This document shows, piece after piece, positions 15,789-25,354 of a DNA stretch of 64,000 nucleotides. A model generated the notes under the pieces. That model made no database searches and was not told where the DNA came from. It worked only from the letters and a program-made list of their open reading frames with translations. The stretch is taken from contig CAIXXM010000083.1 in assembly GCA_903923395.1 (NCBI GenBank), positions 123,128 to 187,127 of the forward strand, written 5' to 3'. How positions within the stretch are numbered: the stretch's first letter is position 1; every line of letters begins with the position of its first letter. The stretch is from an uncultured Acidobacteriia bacterium (GTDB taxonomy: Bacteria; Acidobacteriota; Terriglobia; Bryobacterales; Bryobacteraceae). A program made the translations under genes and the position numbers.

Positions 15789-18143
15789 TCAGTTCTCGAC
15801 AACCACCTCGGTGTAGCGCGCCGATTGATGGTTCTGGGCATCCACCGCTTGGAAGTAGAGCTTGTAGGTGCCGGGTTCCACTTTATCGAGCGGGATCTTC
15901 ATGCCGATGGGCACCGTGCCGCTGCCGGGTGGCACATTGGCATCGAAGCGCTGGAGGCCTGTGTCGTACTTGATGGCTCCGGTCTTGGCGTCCGCCATCA
16001 CGATGCGGGTGCCGAAGATGTTGCGGAGCTTGGCGGGATCGGTTTCGACCTTGGGCGCATTGGGTTTGTCGTCAGCCTTGGCTTCTGCAGGTTTTGCTTC
16101 AGCGGGTTTGGCGTCAGCAGGCTTGGCTTCGGCTGGTTTTTCATCGATGGGCTGCAGCAGCATCGGCGAATAAATCTCCGTGTAGAAGAAGCCCGGGCCA
16201 CTCTTCTTGAAGGTCGTAGAGCCGGTCGGTACCACCTGAATGTTACCCACGATCATGGGAACTTTGCCTTCCAGAATCGTGGAGTCCAGTCCACTGGCAA
16301 CGGCCTCGCCGGTGAGGATGCTCTTGCTCAGTGCGATGGAACCAACACCGAACTGTTGCGGATTCCAGGCCTCCACGGTGAGGGGTGCCTTGAGTTTGCC
16401 GAAGCTGTCCTTGCCCAGGCCGAAGATCACGTTGACGTCATACGCGCCAGAGGCGATTTCGATCTGCTTTTCGTAGTGGATCGTCGTTTGCTGGAAGGCT
16501 TCCACGGCCTTCTTATCGGCAAGATCGAAGGGGATGGTGTCGCTGAAGCGGGCCGCGGTGCCTCCTGTGGGGAGCTTCGCGATACCGAGCACCGGCACGG
16601 AAGCATGCATCAGGCCGCCCTTGCCCTTGGTGAAAACCACACCCGCCGCGGGGATCTCCATGGTGATGTTGACCCGCGCCGTGTTGGGTGCGATGTAGTA
16701 AAACGGCGTCTGCATGGTGGCGGAAGCAGAGGAAATCGTGGTGCTGGTCATGCGCGATTCGAGGTCACGTTCCGTGGAGGTGCCGGAAAGAACATCAAGG
16801 GGTTTGGCATCGCAGTAACCCGTGCGGTAACGGACGGAGCTGCCTGATTGATCCACCTTGACGCGCAGGGTGTGGCACTTGCCGGGTTCCAGTTCCTTCG
16901 AAGGCGAGTAACCGAGCAGGTAGTATTCATTCTGCTCCTGTCCAATCTTGGTCAGGCCTCCCAGCATATCGTTCGTATTGACGATGACGAAGCCGCCGGT
17001 GCCATTGGCCAAAGCGTAGAGACCATCCTGTGAGCCGAGGGTATCGGGAATGATGGTCCGCATCGAGTTCATGCGGTTGTTCTGACGGTTGAAGACATTG
17101 TTGGCGTTGTTGATGTTGTTATTCGTGCTGCCGCTCCCGCTGGAGGGATTCCGGCTGGGGTTGTTAATCGGATTCGACGGTGCGCGGGGAGCGGAGGGTG
17201 TGCTGGGCGTGGTCGGTGCCCGGGGGGTGGATCCGCCACCCGAGGGTGTGGTGGGACCCTTGACCTGAAAGGCCATGGTCTGCAGCGCGGCAAAGGCGGG
17301 CACAAGATCCGCCAGAGGACCCGCGGCATAGGGCAGGAGGAAGCCCATGGGCGGACCACCGCCAAGACCACCGGGGCGGCGGCCATTCATGCCGGGGCTG
17401 GAGGCGTCACCACCAGCAGGCAGCGCCATCAGGCCGCGGATATCGATGGGATAAACGGCGACATTGGAACGGTTGCAGGAATCAATGGCTGCGGCGAGCT
17501 GCGGGGAAGTGTCCTGGTTGATCCTGATACCTGCAGAGAACAAGATGAGGCTCTTGCGTTCGGGAAACGTGTTCAGTCCACGGGCCAGACTCTGTACCGC
17601 GGCAAGAGTGTTATACGCGGCACCGGAAGCTCCGGAAAGTCCACTGCCGGCACCGGCTCCCATCACGGGGAATTTCACGCCGCCAATCACCTGCTGCAGA
17701 CGGTCGGGATCATCGGTGAAGTTCTGCGTAATCCGCATCACGCCGGTATATTCGACAATCGCCATGAGCTTGCCCGGACCGGCGTTGGCAGACACAAACT
17801 GCTTGGCTGCGTTCCGGGCGATGATCTGGTTGCCCGGTGCGGCACCGGCACCGGTGTTGTCAAAGAAGAGAATGAAATGCTGCTTGCGGTCTTTGTTGGG
17901 GCCACCATCGGCGGAGAAAGAGAAACTGTTGACAGCTTGTTCCTTGCCGTCTTCCCAGATGTGAAAATCCTTCTGCTTGAGGTCGCGGACGTAGGTCCCC
18001 TTCTTATCGGTAACGACGGCATCGACCAGCACGACGCGGGTCTCCGTCTTGATAACAGTGTTGGATTCGAGAGGGTCCTGCGCGAGCGCGGGAGTGAATC
18101 CAGCGGTCAGGATGGCGATCAACGTAAGTGCGGCCGGTTTCAT
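15789..18143 (-). CDS. secreted protein with acidobacterial VWFA-related domain (1)
   Basis: A 784-residue exported protein (signal peptide ending TPALAQ). The VWFA-related domain that is widespread in Acidobacteriota covers about residues 30-260 (VVLVDAVVTDKKGTYVRDL, FILFFDNTGAG, ERKSLILFSAGI). A Pro/Ser/Asn-rich spacer follows (about 290-360, with long Asn stretches), then beta-rich domains, an Ala-Glu-Lys-Pro repeat region around 675-705 (AEAKP/ADAKP units), and a final beta domain. The function of these proteins is unknown; VWA domains usually bind partners through a metal site. It is 18 bases downstream of a second VWFA gene and was probably co-transcribed with it. Confidence 0.88.
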   Translation of the reverse strand: MKPAALTLIAILTAGFTPALAQDPLESNTVIKTETRVVLVDAVVTDKKGTYVRDLKQKDFHIWEDGKEQAVNSFSFSADGGPNKDRKQHFILFFDNTGAGAAPGNQIIARNAAKQFVSANAGPGKLMAIVEYTGVMRITQNFTDDPDRLQQVIGGVKFPVMGAGAGSGLSGASGAAYNTLAAVQSLARGLNTFPERKSLILFSAGIRINQDTSPQLAAAIDSCNRSNVAVYPIDIRGLMALPAGGDASSPGMNGRRPGGLGGGPPMGFLLPYAAGPLADLVPAFAALQTMAFQVKGPTTPSGGGSTPRAPTTPSTPSAPRAPSNPINNPSRNPSSGSGSTNNNINNANNVFNRQNNRMNSMRTIIPDTLGSQDGLYALANGTGGFVIVNTNDMLGGLTKIGQEQNEYYLLGYSPSKELEPGKCHTLRVKVDQSGSSVRYRTGYCDAKPLDVLSGTSTERDLESRMTSTTISSASATMQTPFYYIAPNTARVNITMEIPAAGVVFTKGKGGLMHASVPVLGIAKLPTGGTAARFSDTIPFDLADKKAVEAFQQTTIHYEKQIEIASGAYDVNVIFGLGKDSFGKLKAPLTVEAWNPQQFGVGSIALSKSILTGEAVASGLDSTILEGKVPMIVGNIQVVPTGSTTFKKSGPGFFYTEIYSPMLLQPIDEKPAEAKPADAKPAEAKPAEAKADDKPNAPKVETDPAKLRNIFGTRIVMADAKTGAIKYDTGLQRFDANVPPGSGTVPIGMKIPLDKVEPGTYKLYFQAVDAQNHQSARYTEVVVEN

Positions 18144-18161
18144 TGCGATATTTCCCTCAAG

Positions 18162-19895
18162 CTATGGTATGTCAAGTGCGCCATTCTGCGCGGTCATGGT
18201 TTGGCCTTCCGCATCGCGTACGACGAGGCGGACGATGTAAGTACCCGAAGTGACCTCAAAGTCAGACCGGACCGTGATGCCTGTTGTCACACGCTTTTCG
18301 AGCGTATCTTCCTTCAGGCGCATGGTAAGCAGCTTCGAGACGCCCTGCAGATAGCGTCCGTTCTTATCAAACAGGCCGGTAACAACAACAACTTCATTTG
18401 CGTTACGGCCATCCTGCTTGCGGAATTTGAGTTTCTTAACGTCCACGCGGGCGAGAAGAACCAGGTGGGCTTTGACGTCAGAAGTCTTATAGAACTGCGT
18501 GTGGAGTTCCACGGGGATATCGCGCATCTCCTCGCGTGAGAAGAGAGCTTCGCTAATTTCTTCCTTGGCCTGGTCATCAGCGCTCGATAGTTTGCGGGGC
18601 GCGAAGTAACCGCGGCGGGCTTTGACATTCATGCCGGCCGGGGTGACAAGACTCACCTTGAGAGTGTGGTAACTGCCGTCGAGCTTCAGGTTTTGGGGCG
18701 AGAAGCCCAGAATGTAATAGACCTCCGGCGTGGTGGCCAGGAGTTCGAAGCCTTTGTTGATGTCGTTGGAGTTCTGGAAGTGATTGCCGCCGGTGCCGTC
18801 CGCGAGTTCGCCGAGCGTGGCGGAGTTTTCCATTTGTGCGGCGGATTCATATTGGCGCTTGGCGATTTCCGCCTGGATATTCACGGAGCGCCGCGAGATA
18901 TCCGGCATGGAGGTGTAAAGACCGCGGGCATCCAGCGCTCCGATGGTCACGTTGCGCTTAATGGCATCTTCCAGGACTGCGGTGAATTCAGGGCGGTGCT
19001 GGTCCAGCACGAGGAAGCCCGGCGAGGAAAAAACCACGGAGCGCTGGCCGGGCATGCCGGAAAGCCGCCGGACAGCGTCTTTGAGTCCGAAGATATCGAG
19101 GCGTGTTTCGCGGTCACCGTCCGTGAGTTCCATCTGGGCGGCACGGGTGACTTCGGCGGCCGCCTGCTGCGCGATGCCGGAGGCTCCAGGGCAGGAGTTC
19201 GCTTCCGCGGTGGCGGCGGAGGTGGCCATAGTGTCGTTCTTGTTCACGATCAGGTCCGCCATGTAGTAGCTGATATCGGGGCAATCCTGAATCCCTGTGC
19301 GGACTGGCTTCGGATTGATGCGCGCCAGGGTCTGCCGCAGGAGTTCCTGGTCCGCCGTGAAATCCAGGGTGACCGTGCCGGAGGTAGTGTTGATGGCCAC
19401 GCGGTCCGAGGGGGTGAGTTTGGAGATCGCCGTGGTGGCGGCATTGCGGACGTAGACCCATTCGCCAAACTTGGTGGCAACGTCATCAAAGAGCCAGATG
19501 GAGTAATGGTCAGCCACGGTGACACCGGGGTCTTTCTCATCAGCGGCTTTCTCATCGGGCGTGCGGTCGAGTTGCTGGATCTTGGTGATGGTGCGCGCAC
19601 CGGCATGCTCCACGGAGAATTTCATGATGGACTGGGGCTTGCCCTTGTCGAACAGCTTGAAATCCTTCTGCGTGAGGTTGGCGATTGGCTTGCCGTTTTT
19701 GTCGCGAACCACCACGGGAACCAAGACCAGGTTGACGCGGCTCTGGAAGGTGATGCCGGCATCGCGGGCTTCGGTTTCGGGCGCGTTTGACTGCTGCGCG
19801 GGCGCGGGCTGGGCTGCGGCAGGCGGAGTTTGTGCGGGCGGAGTTTGGGCCGCCGCGAGGCAGAGGGAGAACAGAAGTGCGGCAAGGGTTTTCAT
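18162..19895 (-). CDS. secreted protein with acidobacterial VWFA-related domain (2)
   Basis: A 577-residue exported paralogue of the next gene. A short signal peptide (MKTLAALLFSLCLAAAQ) is followed by a Pro/Ala/Gln-rich linker, then the VWFA-related domain (VNLVLVPVVVRDKNGKPIANL, DHYSIWLFDDVA, QRSVVFSSPGFLVLD, TIGALDARGLY), the YYILGFSP block, and a C-terminal beta domain. Both proteins share that YILGFSP/YLLGYSP block, which marks this acidobacterial family. It is first in a two-gene unit and is divergent from the M28 peptidase gene with 107 bases between starts. Function is not established. Confidence 0.88.
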   Translation of the reverse strand: MKTLAALLFSLCLAAAQTPPAQTPPAAAQPAPAQQSNAPETEARDAGITFQSRVNLVLVPVVVRDKNGKPIANLTQKDFKLFDKGKPQSIMKFSVEHAGARTITKIQQLDRTPDEKAADEKDPGVTVADHYSIWLFDDVATKFGEWVYVRNAATTAISKLTPSDRVAINTTSGTVTLDFTADQELLRQTLARINPKPVRTGIQDCPDISYYMADLIVNKNDTMATSAATAEANSCPGASGIAQQAAAEVTRAAQMELTDGDRETRLDIFGLKDAVRRLSGMPGQRSVVFSSPGFLVLDQHRPEFTAVLEDAIKRNVTIGALDARGLYTSMPDISRRSVNIQAEIAKRQYESAAQMENSATLGELADGTGGNHFQNSNDINKGFELLATTPEVYYILGFSPQNLKLDGSYHTLKVSLVTPAGMNVKARRGYFAPRKLSSADDQAKEEISEALFSREEMRDIPVELHTQFYKTSDVKAHLVLLARVDVKKLKFRKQDGRNANEVVVVTGLFDKNGRYLQGVSKLLTMRLKEDTLEKRVTTGITVRSDFEVTSGTYIVRLVVRDAEGQTMTAQNGALDIP

Positions 19896-20002
19896 TGTGA
19901 GCGCGAGACTGTGGTGGTATTAGTTTACGCCGAAAATACCCCGGGGATACAGCAAGGCTCTTTCCGCTTCATAATTGCGCGGGATCGGGTTACACTCCTG
20001 AA

Positions 20003-21607
20003 ATGCTGCGACGAGTTTTGGTTTCGGGTTTGCTGGCCGCCGGAGTGCTGGCGGGGCAGGTGGCGGAGCGGGTTTCGCCGGGTTATAAGAGCATCCGCGC
20101 GGTGGATCTGCGCGCCGATTTAACCTTTCTGTCTTCAGATGAATTGGAGGGACGCCTCTCACTGGAGCGCGGGTCTGAGATTGCCATCCGCTGGATTGCA
20201 GCCGAGTTCGCCAAGGCCGGACTGAAGCCCCTGGTGGGCGATTCGTACCTGCAGCCTGTGCCGTTGATCGATTACCGGCCGGCCCGTGCGCTCACATCGC
20301 TCACGGTCAAGGGCGGCCAGAAATACTCCGCGCCGGATACGATCGGGTCATTCCCGGACGACATTACCGTCAGCGGCAAAGTTGTTTTCGCCGGTTATGG
20401 GATCACCGCGCCAGAACTGGGGTATGACGATTACGCGGGGATCGACGTCAAAGGAAAGGTCGTCATGGTCTTCGCGCATGAGCCACAGGAAGATGACGCG
20501 GCGTCCATCTTCAATGGCAAGGGCAACACGCGTTATGCCAATACGCGGGCAAAGATGTTGAACGCGGTGAAGCATGGCGCGGTGGCGCTGCTGATCGCAC
20601 CGGATCCCCTGCATGATCCGAAAATGGTGCGCGGCCCGATTGGACAGCCTTCCACAACGCTGAACGGGCAGCCATATATCCGCCCGACGCAGGCGATTGC
20701 CGATGAAGGTTCGATTCCGGCATTTACTGTTTCGCAGAAGGTGGAGGATGACTTACTCCAGGCCAGCGGCAAGAAGGGTGCGGACTTACAGAAGGCCATC
20801 GATACGACTTTGAAGAATGTGTCCATGCCACTCAGTGCCGAGGTGGAGTTACATGCGGGAACTTCCATGCGGCGGCGGGCGGTGTCATATAACGTGGTCG
20901 GGCTGGTGGAGGGCAGCGACCCAACACTTCGGGCTGAGACGATTGTCATTTCGGCGCACTATGATCATGACGGACTCTCGCCGCAGGGCGGTATCTTCCA
21001 CGGTGCGGATGACAACGGCTCCGGGACGGTGGGTGTGGTGGCACTTGCGAAGGCATTCGGGCTGAATCCAGTGAAGCCGAAGCGTTCGATCCTCTTTGCT
21101 GTCTTCGCGGCGGAGGAGCGGGGCTTGCTGGGAGCTTATTACTACACGGCGCATCCTTTGCGGGATCTGGCCAAGACCAAGGCAACGATCAACTTCGACA
21201 TGATCGGGCGGGATGAGACGCCGAGCCGCCAGACGGATGGGCTGATGGATATCGCCAAAGATACCTCGAATGAGTTGAATGTGATTGGGACAAAGTACAG
21301 TCCAAGTTACAGGAAGACTGTGGAGGAATTGAACCGGGCGACGGGGCTGAATCTGAGTTATAAGTGGGATGAAGATACCGTGTTGAGCGTGTTGTTCCGG
21401 AGTGACCAGTATCCGTTTCTCATGCATGATATTCCGGCGATGTGGTGGTTTACGGGCTTCCATCCGGATTATCACCAGGTGACGGATACGGCGGATAAGA
21501 TTAACTACGGGAAGATGGAGAAGATTCTCAAGCTGGCGTATCTGACGGCGTTCGATTTCGGGGATGGCGCAAAGACACCGGCGTTTGTCGCGCGGGGTGG
21601 GAAGTAG
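20003..21607 (+). CDS. secreted M28 family zinc aminopeptidase with PA domain
   Basis: A 534-residue exported peptidase. After a signal peptide (about residues 1-18) there is an inserted PA domain (about 100-275), a substrate-gating module common in M28 enzymes. The catalytic domain has all expected co-catalytic zinc ligands: His319 and Asp321 in ISAHYDHDG, Asp336 in HGADDNGSGT, the Glu pair in FAAEERGLLGA, and Asp399 in INFDMIGRDE. A late His lies in GFHPDYHQVTDT. It is expected to release N-terminal amino acids from peptides in the periplasm. It stands alone, convergent with nagB. The 156 bases after it hold no gene. Confidence 0.93.
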   Translation: MLRRVLVSGLLAAGVLAGQVAERVSPGYKSIRAVDLRADLTFLSSDELEGRLSLERGSEIAIRWIAAEFAKAGLKPLVGDSYLQPVPLIDYRPARALTSLTVKGGQKYSAPDTIGSFPDDITVSGKVVFAGYGITAPELGYDDYAGIDVKGKVVMVFAHEPQEDDAASIFNGKGNTRYANTRAKMLNAVKHGAVALLIAPDPLHDPKMVRGPIGQPSTTLNGQPYIRPTQAIADEGSIPAFTVSQKVEDDLLQASGKKGADLQKAIDTTLKNVSMPLSAEVELHAGTSMRRRAVSYNVVGLVEGSDPTLRAETIVISAHYDHDGLSPQGGIFHGADDNGSGTVGVVALAKAFGLNPVKPKRSILFAVFAAEERGLLGAYYYTAHPLRDLAKTKATINFDMIGRDETPSRQTDGLMDIAKDTSNELNVIGTKYSPSYRKTVEELNRATGLNLSYKWDEDTVLSVLFRSDQYPFLMHDIPAMWWFTGFHPDYHQVTDTADKINYGKMEKILKLAYLTAFDFGDGAKTPAFVARGGK

Positions 21608-21763
21608 GGGGAAGGGCCTTGTGGGGTGCCCAAACCTGATGGGCCTTGGTGCCCGTGACCTTCGCGTGGAGACGCACGCCTGAAAGGCGCACGAACTGGA
21701 GTATTAGAGAACCCCAGGGCGCGCTTTCGCGGAATAACTTGACCCGGGCCGCCTAACTAATCC

Positions 21764-22495
21764 CTACAGGAGCGAAGCCGAATCCGCATCCAGAAACAGC
21801 GTGGCCTTCGGGTGCATCCGCAGAATCGAAGCCGGACATGCTTCCCGTATCTCGCCCTTCAGGGTCTTCTTCACCGCTTCCGCCTTCCGAATCCCGGGCA
21901 CCATCACGAATAACTCGGGCACGCGCATCAGAGCGTGGATCGACAGGGTCAGCGCATGGGTCGGGACCGAAGGCAAATCAGGAAACGTCTGATCGTGGAC
22001 CTGCTGCTCGCGACATTCGCGGGTCAGTTCGGCATAGCGTACGAGCGACAGATCATCGAACTTGGCGTACGGCGGATCATTGAAGGCAATGTGCCCGTTT
22101 TCCCCGATACCGATGCAGCCGATAGTCGGGTACTGCGCTTCGAGGATCGCGGAATAGCGCGCAATCTCGGCCTTGATATCTGGAGCCTCGCCGCGCAAGC
22201 CGTGGAACCGGGGAATGCCGGCCGGCCCAACAATTCGGTCGAGAAGATAGCGGCGGAAAGACTGCGGGGCATCCTCGGCGAGTCCAATATATTCATCGAG
22301 ATGGCATGCCGTGGCAAGATCCCAGGGCAGCCCCGGAGTGGCCGCGAGTGCATCCAGCGTTTCATTCTGCGAGGGCGCGGCCGCGAAGAAGATAGAGAAT
22401 GGCGCGTTGCGCGTACGCAGTGAAGCAGCGACCGCAGCGGCGGCCGTCTTGCCAAGTTCCTGGCGGGTGGGGGAAATTACAACTTCGAGACTCAT
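21764..22495 (-). CDS. nagB: glucosamine-6-phosphate deaminase (isomerase) family
   Basis: A 243-residue NagB/SugI-type protein that converts glucosamine-6-phosphate to fructose-6-phosphate and ammonia. Visible motifs include CHLDEYIGL (catalytic Asp region), GCIGIGENGHIAFNDPP (signature), and a VPGIRKAEAVKKTL segment near the end. It is somewhat shorter than the E. coli enzyme (266 residues), so the allosteric parts may be reduced. The ATG follows the STAS gene stop by one base. Its place as the last gene of a regulatory operon is unusual and may link amino-sugar use to the partner-switching control upstream. 6-Phosphogluconolactonase relatives share the fold, but the NDPP motif favours NagB. 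Confidence 0.85.
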   Translation of the reverse strand: MSLEVVISPTRQELGKTAAAAVAASLRTRNAPFSIFFAAAPSQNETLDALAATPGLPWDLATACHLDEYIGLAEDAPQSFRRYLLDRIVGPAGIPRFHGLRGEAPDIKAEIARYSAILEAQYPTIGCIGIGENGHIAFNDPPYAKFDDLSLVRYAELTRECREQQVHDQTFPDLPSVPTHALTLSIHALMRVPELFVMVPGIRKAEAVKKTLKGEIREACPASILRMHPKATLFLDADSASLL

Positions 22496-22496
22496 G

Positions 22497-22865
22497 TTAA
22501 GCGACGGCTGCCTTGGCTGCGGTTTCAGATTCGTGGACTGTGGCGTACTTGGTAATACCGACCATCTTGAAGACCTTCTGGAAGTGCGCCGTCAGCCCAA
22601 ACACGTGAATCGTCTGGCCGGATTTGGAGGCTTCCATCATGATCTGGATCACCAACGCGATGCCGCTGGAGTTGAGATACTCGGACTTCGAGAAATCCAG
22701 CAGTATCTGCTTATTCACATCCTTGGGTAACTTCTGGTAAGTTCCCAAAACGGCCTCTTTGGAGTTACTCGAAATGTCACCCGAGAAGCGGATGACCGTC
22801 AGGGGAGTGCCGGACGCTGAAGTGCCTTTTTCCACCTTCGCGGTGGTTTCAATCTGCATAGACAT
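22497..22865 (-). CDS. STAS-domain anti-sigma factor antagonist
   Basis: A 122-residue STAS protein, the target that a partner-switching kinase phosphorylates. The conserved motif FSKSEYLNSSGIALVIQIM carries the candidate phosphoserine (Ser66 or Ser67). When unphosphorylated, such proteins bind the anti-sigma kinase and free its partner. The start overlaps the kinase stop by one base (TAATG), so the two are coupled. No downstream sigma-B type factor is in the window; the true output could be another protein. Confidence 0.93.
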   Translation of the reverse strand: MSMQIETTAKVEKGTSASGTPLTVIRFSGDISSNSKEAVLGTYQKLPKDVNKQILLDFSKSEYLNSSGIALVIQIMMEASKSGQTIHVFGLTAHFQKVFKMVGITKYATVHESETAAKAAVA

Positions 22866-23323
22866 TAAATCAATTCCTTATCCAAACGGATAACAAGACG
22901 GCAGTAACTCTTGCCTTCAATTGTTGCGGGGACCCATTCGGCCTCATCCACCAGCGCCTGGATGAGAAACATACCCATGCCGCGGGGGTCCTCTTCACCG
23001 TGCATTTTGCGGTCGATATCCGGCGGAGCGACCTGCGCGCTCATCCCGTCGCCGTTGTCGATCACCTTCACTTCAAGAGTGTTCGCGTCCATGGAAAGCA
23101 CCACGCCGACGCTGAGCTTTTCATTGAGATGGTTGCCGTGTTCGATGGCGTTGATACAAGCTTCGGCCACCGCGGTCTTCAGATCTTCCACGCGGTCTTC
23201 CGCAAAGCCCATCAGCTTGGCGACACTGGCGGCTGTACCCATGGCCACCTTTTCAAAACCAAGACGCGATGGGAGCCGGACTTCGACTGAAGTGGCGGTG
23301 CTCGGCGGTGTGATGACTGTCAT
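22865..23323 (-). CDS. RsbW/SpoIIAB-like serine kinase (GHKL ATPase)
   Basis: A 152-residue HATPase_c_2 protein. The N-box AVAEACINAIEHGN (51-64), G1 box DNGDGM (89-94) and G2 box DPRGMGMFLI (112-121) are all intact, so ATP binding is expected. It would phosphorylate the STAS protein encoded next and sequester a regulator. The ATG overlaps the phosphatase gene by 4 bases. Together with its neighbours it forms a full partner switch: phosphatase, kinase, antagonist. Confidence 0.92.
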   Translation of the reverse strand: MTVITPPSTATSVEVRLPSRLGFEKVAMGTAASVAKLMGFAEDRVEDLKTAVAEACINAIEHGNHLNEKLSVGVVLSMDANTLEVKVIDNGDGMSAQVAPPDIDRKMHGEEDPRGMGMFLIQALVDEAEWVPATIEGKSYCRLVIRLDKELI

Positions 23324-24483
23324 GCGGGCTCCTCCTGATTGGCGGGCTTGCGGTGCAGAGCAAGGGCGGTCATATCGTCATGCTGATGGCCGCCACTGGA
23401 GAATTCGTTGAGGCTCGTCCAAATCAGATCAAGCATTGCCGTGCTGGAGGGCACGGCCGGGGTTGCCACAAGATCAAGGAGCCGGTCTTCGCCAAATTCC
23501 TCATCATCACGGAAAACCTCGGTCATACCGTCAGTGTAAAAGAGCAGACGCGAGCCGGGCTGAAACTCGATCGTTTCGGCGGAATAAGTCATGCCGGGCA
23601 GCAGACCCAGGGGCGGTCCGCTGGCGTTAATAAGGTGACGCGTGCCATCGGCATGCACCAGAAAACCAGGCGTGTGGCCCGCATTGACGGCCTGGGCGGT
23701 GTGCCCTTTGGGGTCCAGCTTGAGAAAGATTGCCGTGACGTAGCGGCGGCGGGTTTCCGGCCCTTCGAGCCAGTGCTGCTGCCCCAGCCGTGCTGCAACT
23801 TCCGCCAGTTCGATGCCGGACTGCACCATCGCGCGAAACGCAGAGCGGAATGCGGTGGAGATGATGGCGGAAGCGAGACCCTTGCCCGCCACATCCGCGA
23901 CCACAAGAAATTGTTCGCCCGTGGCGGTTTGGAAGATATCCAGGTAATCGCCGCCGACCTCATAACAGGCGCTGGAACGGGCCGCGACGCAGTAGCCGGG
24001 AATATCCGGCATGGTCTGCGGCAACAGACTGCGCTGAATGTTACGGGCGGCGTCCAGATCATATTGCACACGCGCCCATTCCAGGTTGCGCTTGTGGAAG
24101 TGAGCGTTCTCCAGCGCAACGGAAGCCTGCAGGGCGAGGCCTTCCAGAAAATCCTGCTCGTAGAATCCGAGTTCCATGGCAGGTCCGGGCGAAACGATCA
24201 GCTCGGTTAAGAGCTTGCCATCTTTGTCATTGAGCTGGAAGCGGGCGCAACCATCCCAGGGCTCGGGCGGAACATCGCCGTAAGTCATGCGGGGTTCCAC
24301 AAACAACGCGCCTTCCATCTCCAACTCGCGGACAACGATTTGCAGGACTTTGCGCAGAACCTCGTCTGCTTCCACCGTGGCGTGCACTTGACGGGAGACT
24401 TCAAGCAGCGCTTGCAACCGCGCCACTTGTTGCTGAAGCGGTATAACTTCGCTGGCGTCCTCCGCGGCTGGAACCGGAACCAT
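23320..24483 (-). CDS. GAF-domain PP2C-type phosphatase (RsbU/SpoIIE-like)
   Basis: A 387-residue cytoplasmic phosphatase that would dephosphorylate the STAS protein and activate the switch. A short coiled coil (about 14-35) leads to a GAF sensor domain (about 25-130). A linker helix DAARNIQRSLLPQTMP (144-159) precedes the SpoIIE domain with metal-binding GGDYLD (177-182) and VVADVAGKGLASA (194-206). No membrane segments are present, so the GAF domain must sense an internal signal or a partner. The membrane-protein gene 7 bases upstream could supply an outside signal. Confidence 0.92.
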   Translation of the reverse strand: MVPVPAAEDASEVIPLQQQVARLQALLEVSRQVHATVEADEVLRKVLQIVVRELEMEGALFVEPRMTYGDVPPEPWDGCARFQLNDKDGKLLTELIVSPGPAMELGFYEQDFLEGLALQASVALENAHFHKRNLEWARVQYDLDAARNIQRSLLPQTMPDIPGYCVAARSSACYEVGGDYLDIFQTATGEQFLVVADVAGKGLASAIISTAFRSAFRAMVQSGIELAEVAARLGQQHWLEGPETRRRYVTAIFLKLDPKGHTAQAVNAGHTPGFLVHADGTRHLINASGPPLGLLPGMTYSAETIEFQPGSRLLFYTDGMTEVFRDDEEFGEDRLLDLVATPAVPSSTAMLDLIWTSLNEFSSGGHQHDDMTALALHRKPANQEEPA

Positions 24484-24490
24484 AGTCCCC

Positions 24491-25354
24491 TTAATTTACA
24501 ACAACCGGGGAGGGGGAAGCACTATTCCATTCCGGGCGCAGGCGGAAGGCGCGGGAGGCGCGGACGGTGATCTGCCAGCGGTAGGCCAGTCCGAGGGTGA
24601 AAAGCAGGGGAACAATCTGCATCAGAGAAGCCTGTGTGATGTAGAGAATCTGGATCTGGCGCAACCCGGGGTTCAGAGCCAGCAGAGCTGCGATGAGCCG
24701 GAGGACCGGATAAGCGATGAGGCAAAGCAAAGCCCGGGACATGTCACCGCCCCGCATCTGGTAGGCAATGCGGTGCAGCAGGACAGCGATGCCGGCACAG
24801 GCAGGCAGCAAGAGCGGACCTGCGTAACGGAGAAGGTAGATGCTGGACGTCAATTCCGAGGGATTCTGCAACCCGCGCGAGAGGAGAATCGGCGGCATCA
24901 GCAGCACAATCAGGATCAGCAGCGCAATATCGACCCGGCGCGCGTGAAAACCAAGTCCCAGGGCAGAAAAAGCACACCACATGGAGATCAGGCCGGCCAG
25001 AAATGAGAGCACGGCCAAGGCCATGGGCAACTGCGTAATCAGATAGTAAACCGGCGCGGGCATGCCGTTCAGCAGTTGGAAGCCATGCAGCAGGAAGGCC
25101 GTGTGGCGGATGAGACTGAACCCGGAACTAAGCCCGATGAGATTCCACGCAAGCTGGACAGAGGCCGAACTGCGGTGCTCCGCTGCGATCTTTCCCGCCA
25201 GATAGATACCGGCCGCGTAGGCAGCGACGTGAACAATCGACACCAGGCCCTCCCGCATGGGATGGGGAACGCCGGTGACCAGACTGAACGTGCCGCTGAA
25301 GAACGTCACAATCGCGGCCAGCAAAATCCAGCGGGGGCTGAGAAGCGCTGTCAC
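24491..25354 (-). CDS. polytopic inner-membrane protein, unknown function
   Basis: A 287-residue protein with about eight hydrophobic helices across its length (for example ILLAAIVTFFSGTFSLV, IVHVAAYAAGIYLAG, VDIALLILIVLLMPPILL, LLYLLRY-like segments and a last one near 250). I do not recognise a named domain. It overlaps the anti-sigma gene by 4 bases (ATGA) and ends 7 bases before the phosphatase gene, tying the ECF module to the partner-switching module. It might act as a membrane sensor for either; that is inference from position only. Confidence 0.75.
   Translation of the reverse strand: MTALLSPRWILLAAIVTFFSGTFSLVTGVPHPMREGLVSIVHVAAYAAGIYLAGKIAAEHRSSASVQLAWNLIGLSSGFSLIRHTAFLLHGFQLLNGMPAPVYYLITQLPMALAVLSFLAGLISMWCAFSALGLGFHARRVDIALLILIVLLMPPILLSRGLQNPSELTSSIYLLRYAGPLLLPACAGIAVLLHRIAYQMRGGDMSRALLCLIAYPVLRLIAALLALNPGLRQIQILYITQASLMQIVPLLFTLGLAYRWQITVRASRAFRLRPEWNSASPSPVVVN

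Noticed and set aside
14913..16847. 644-codon open frame on the plus strand
   Set aside because: It lies antisense to murA and the first VWFA gene, which have clear family motifs; the frame has no recognisable domain and is explained by high G+C.
18666..19790. 374-codon open frame on the plus strand
   Set aside because: Antisense to the second VWFA gene and without motifs of its own.
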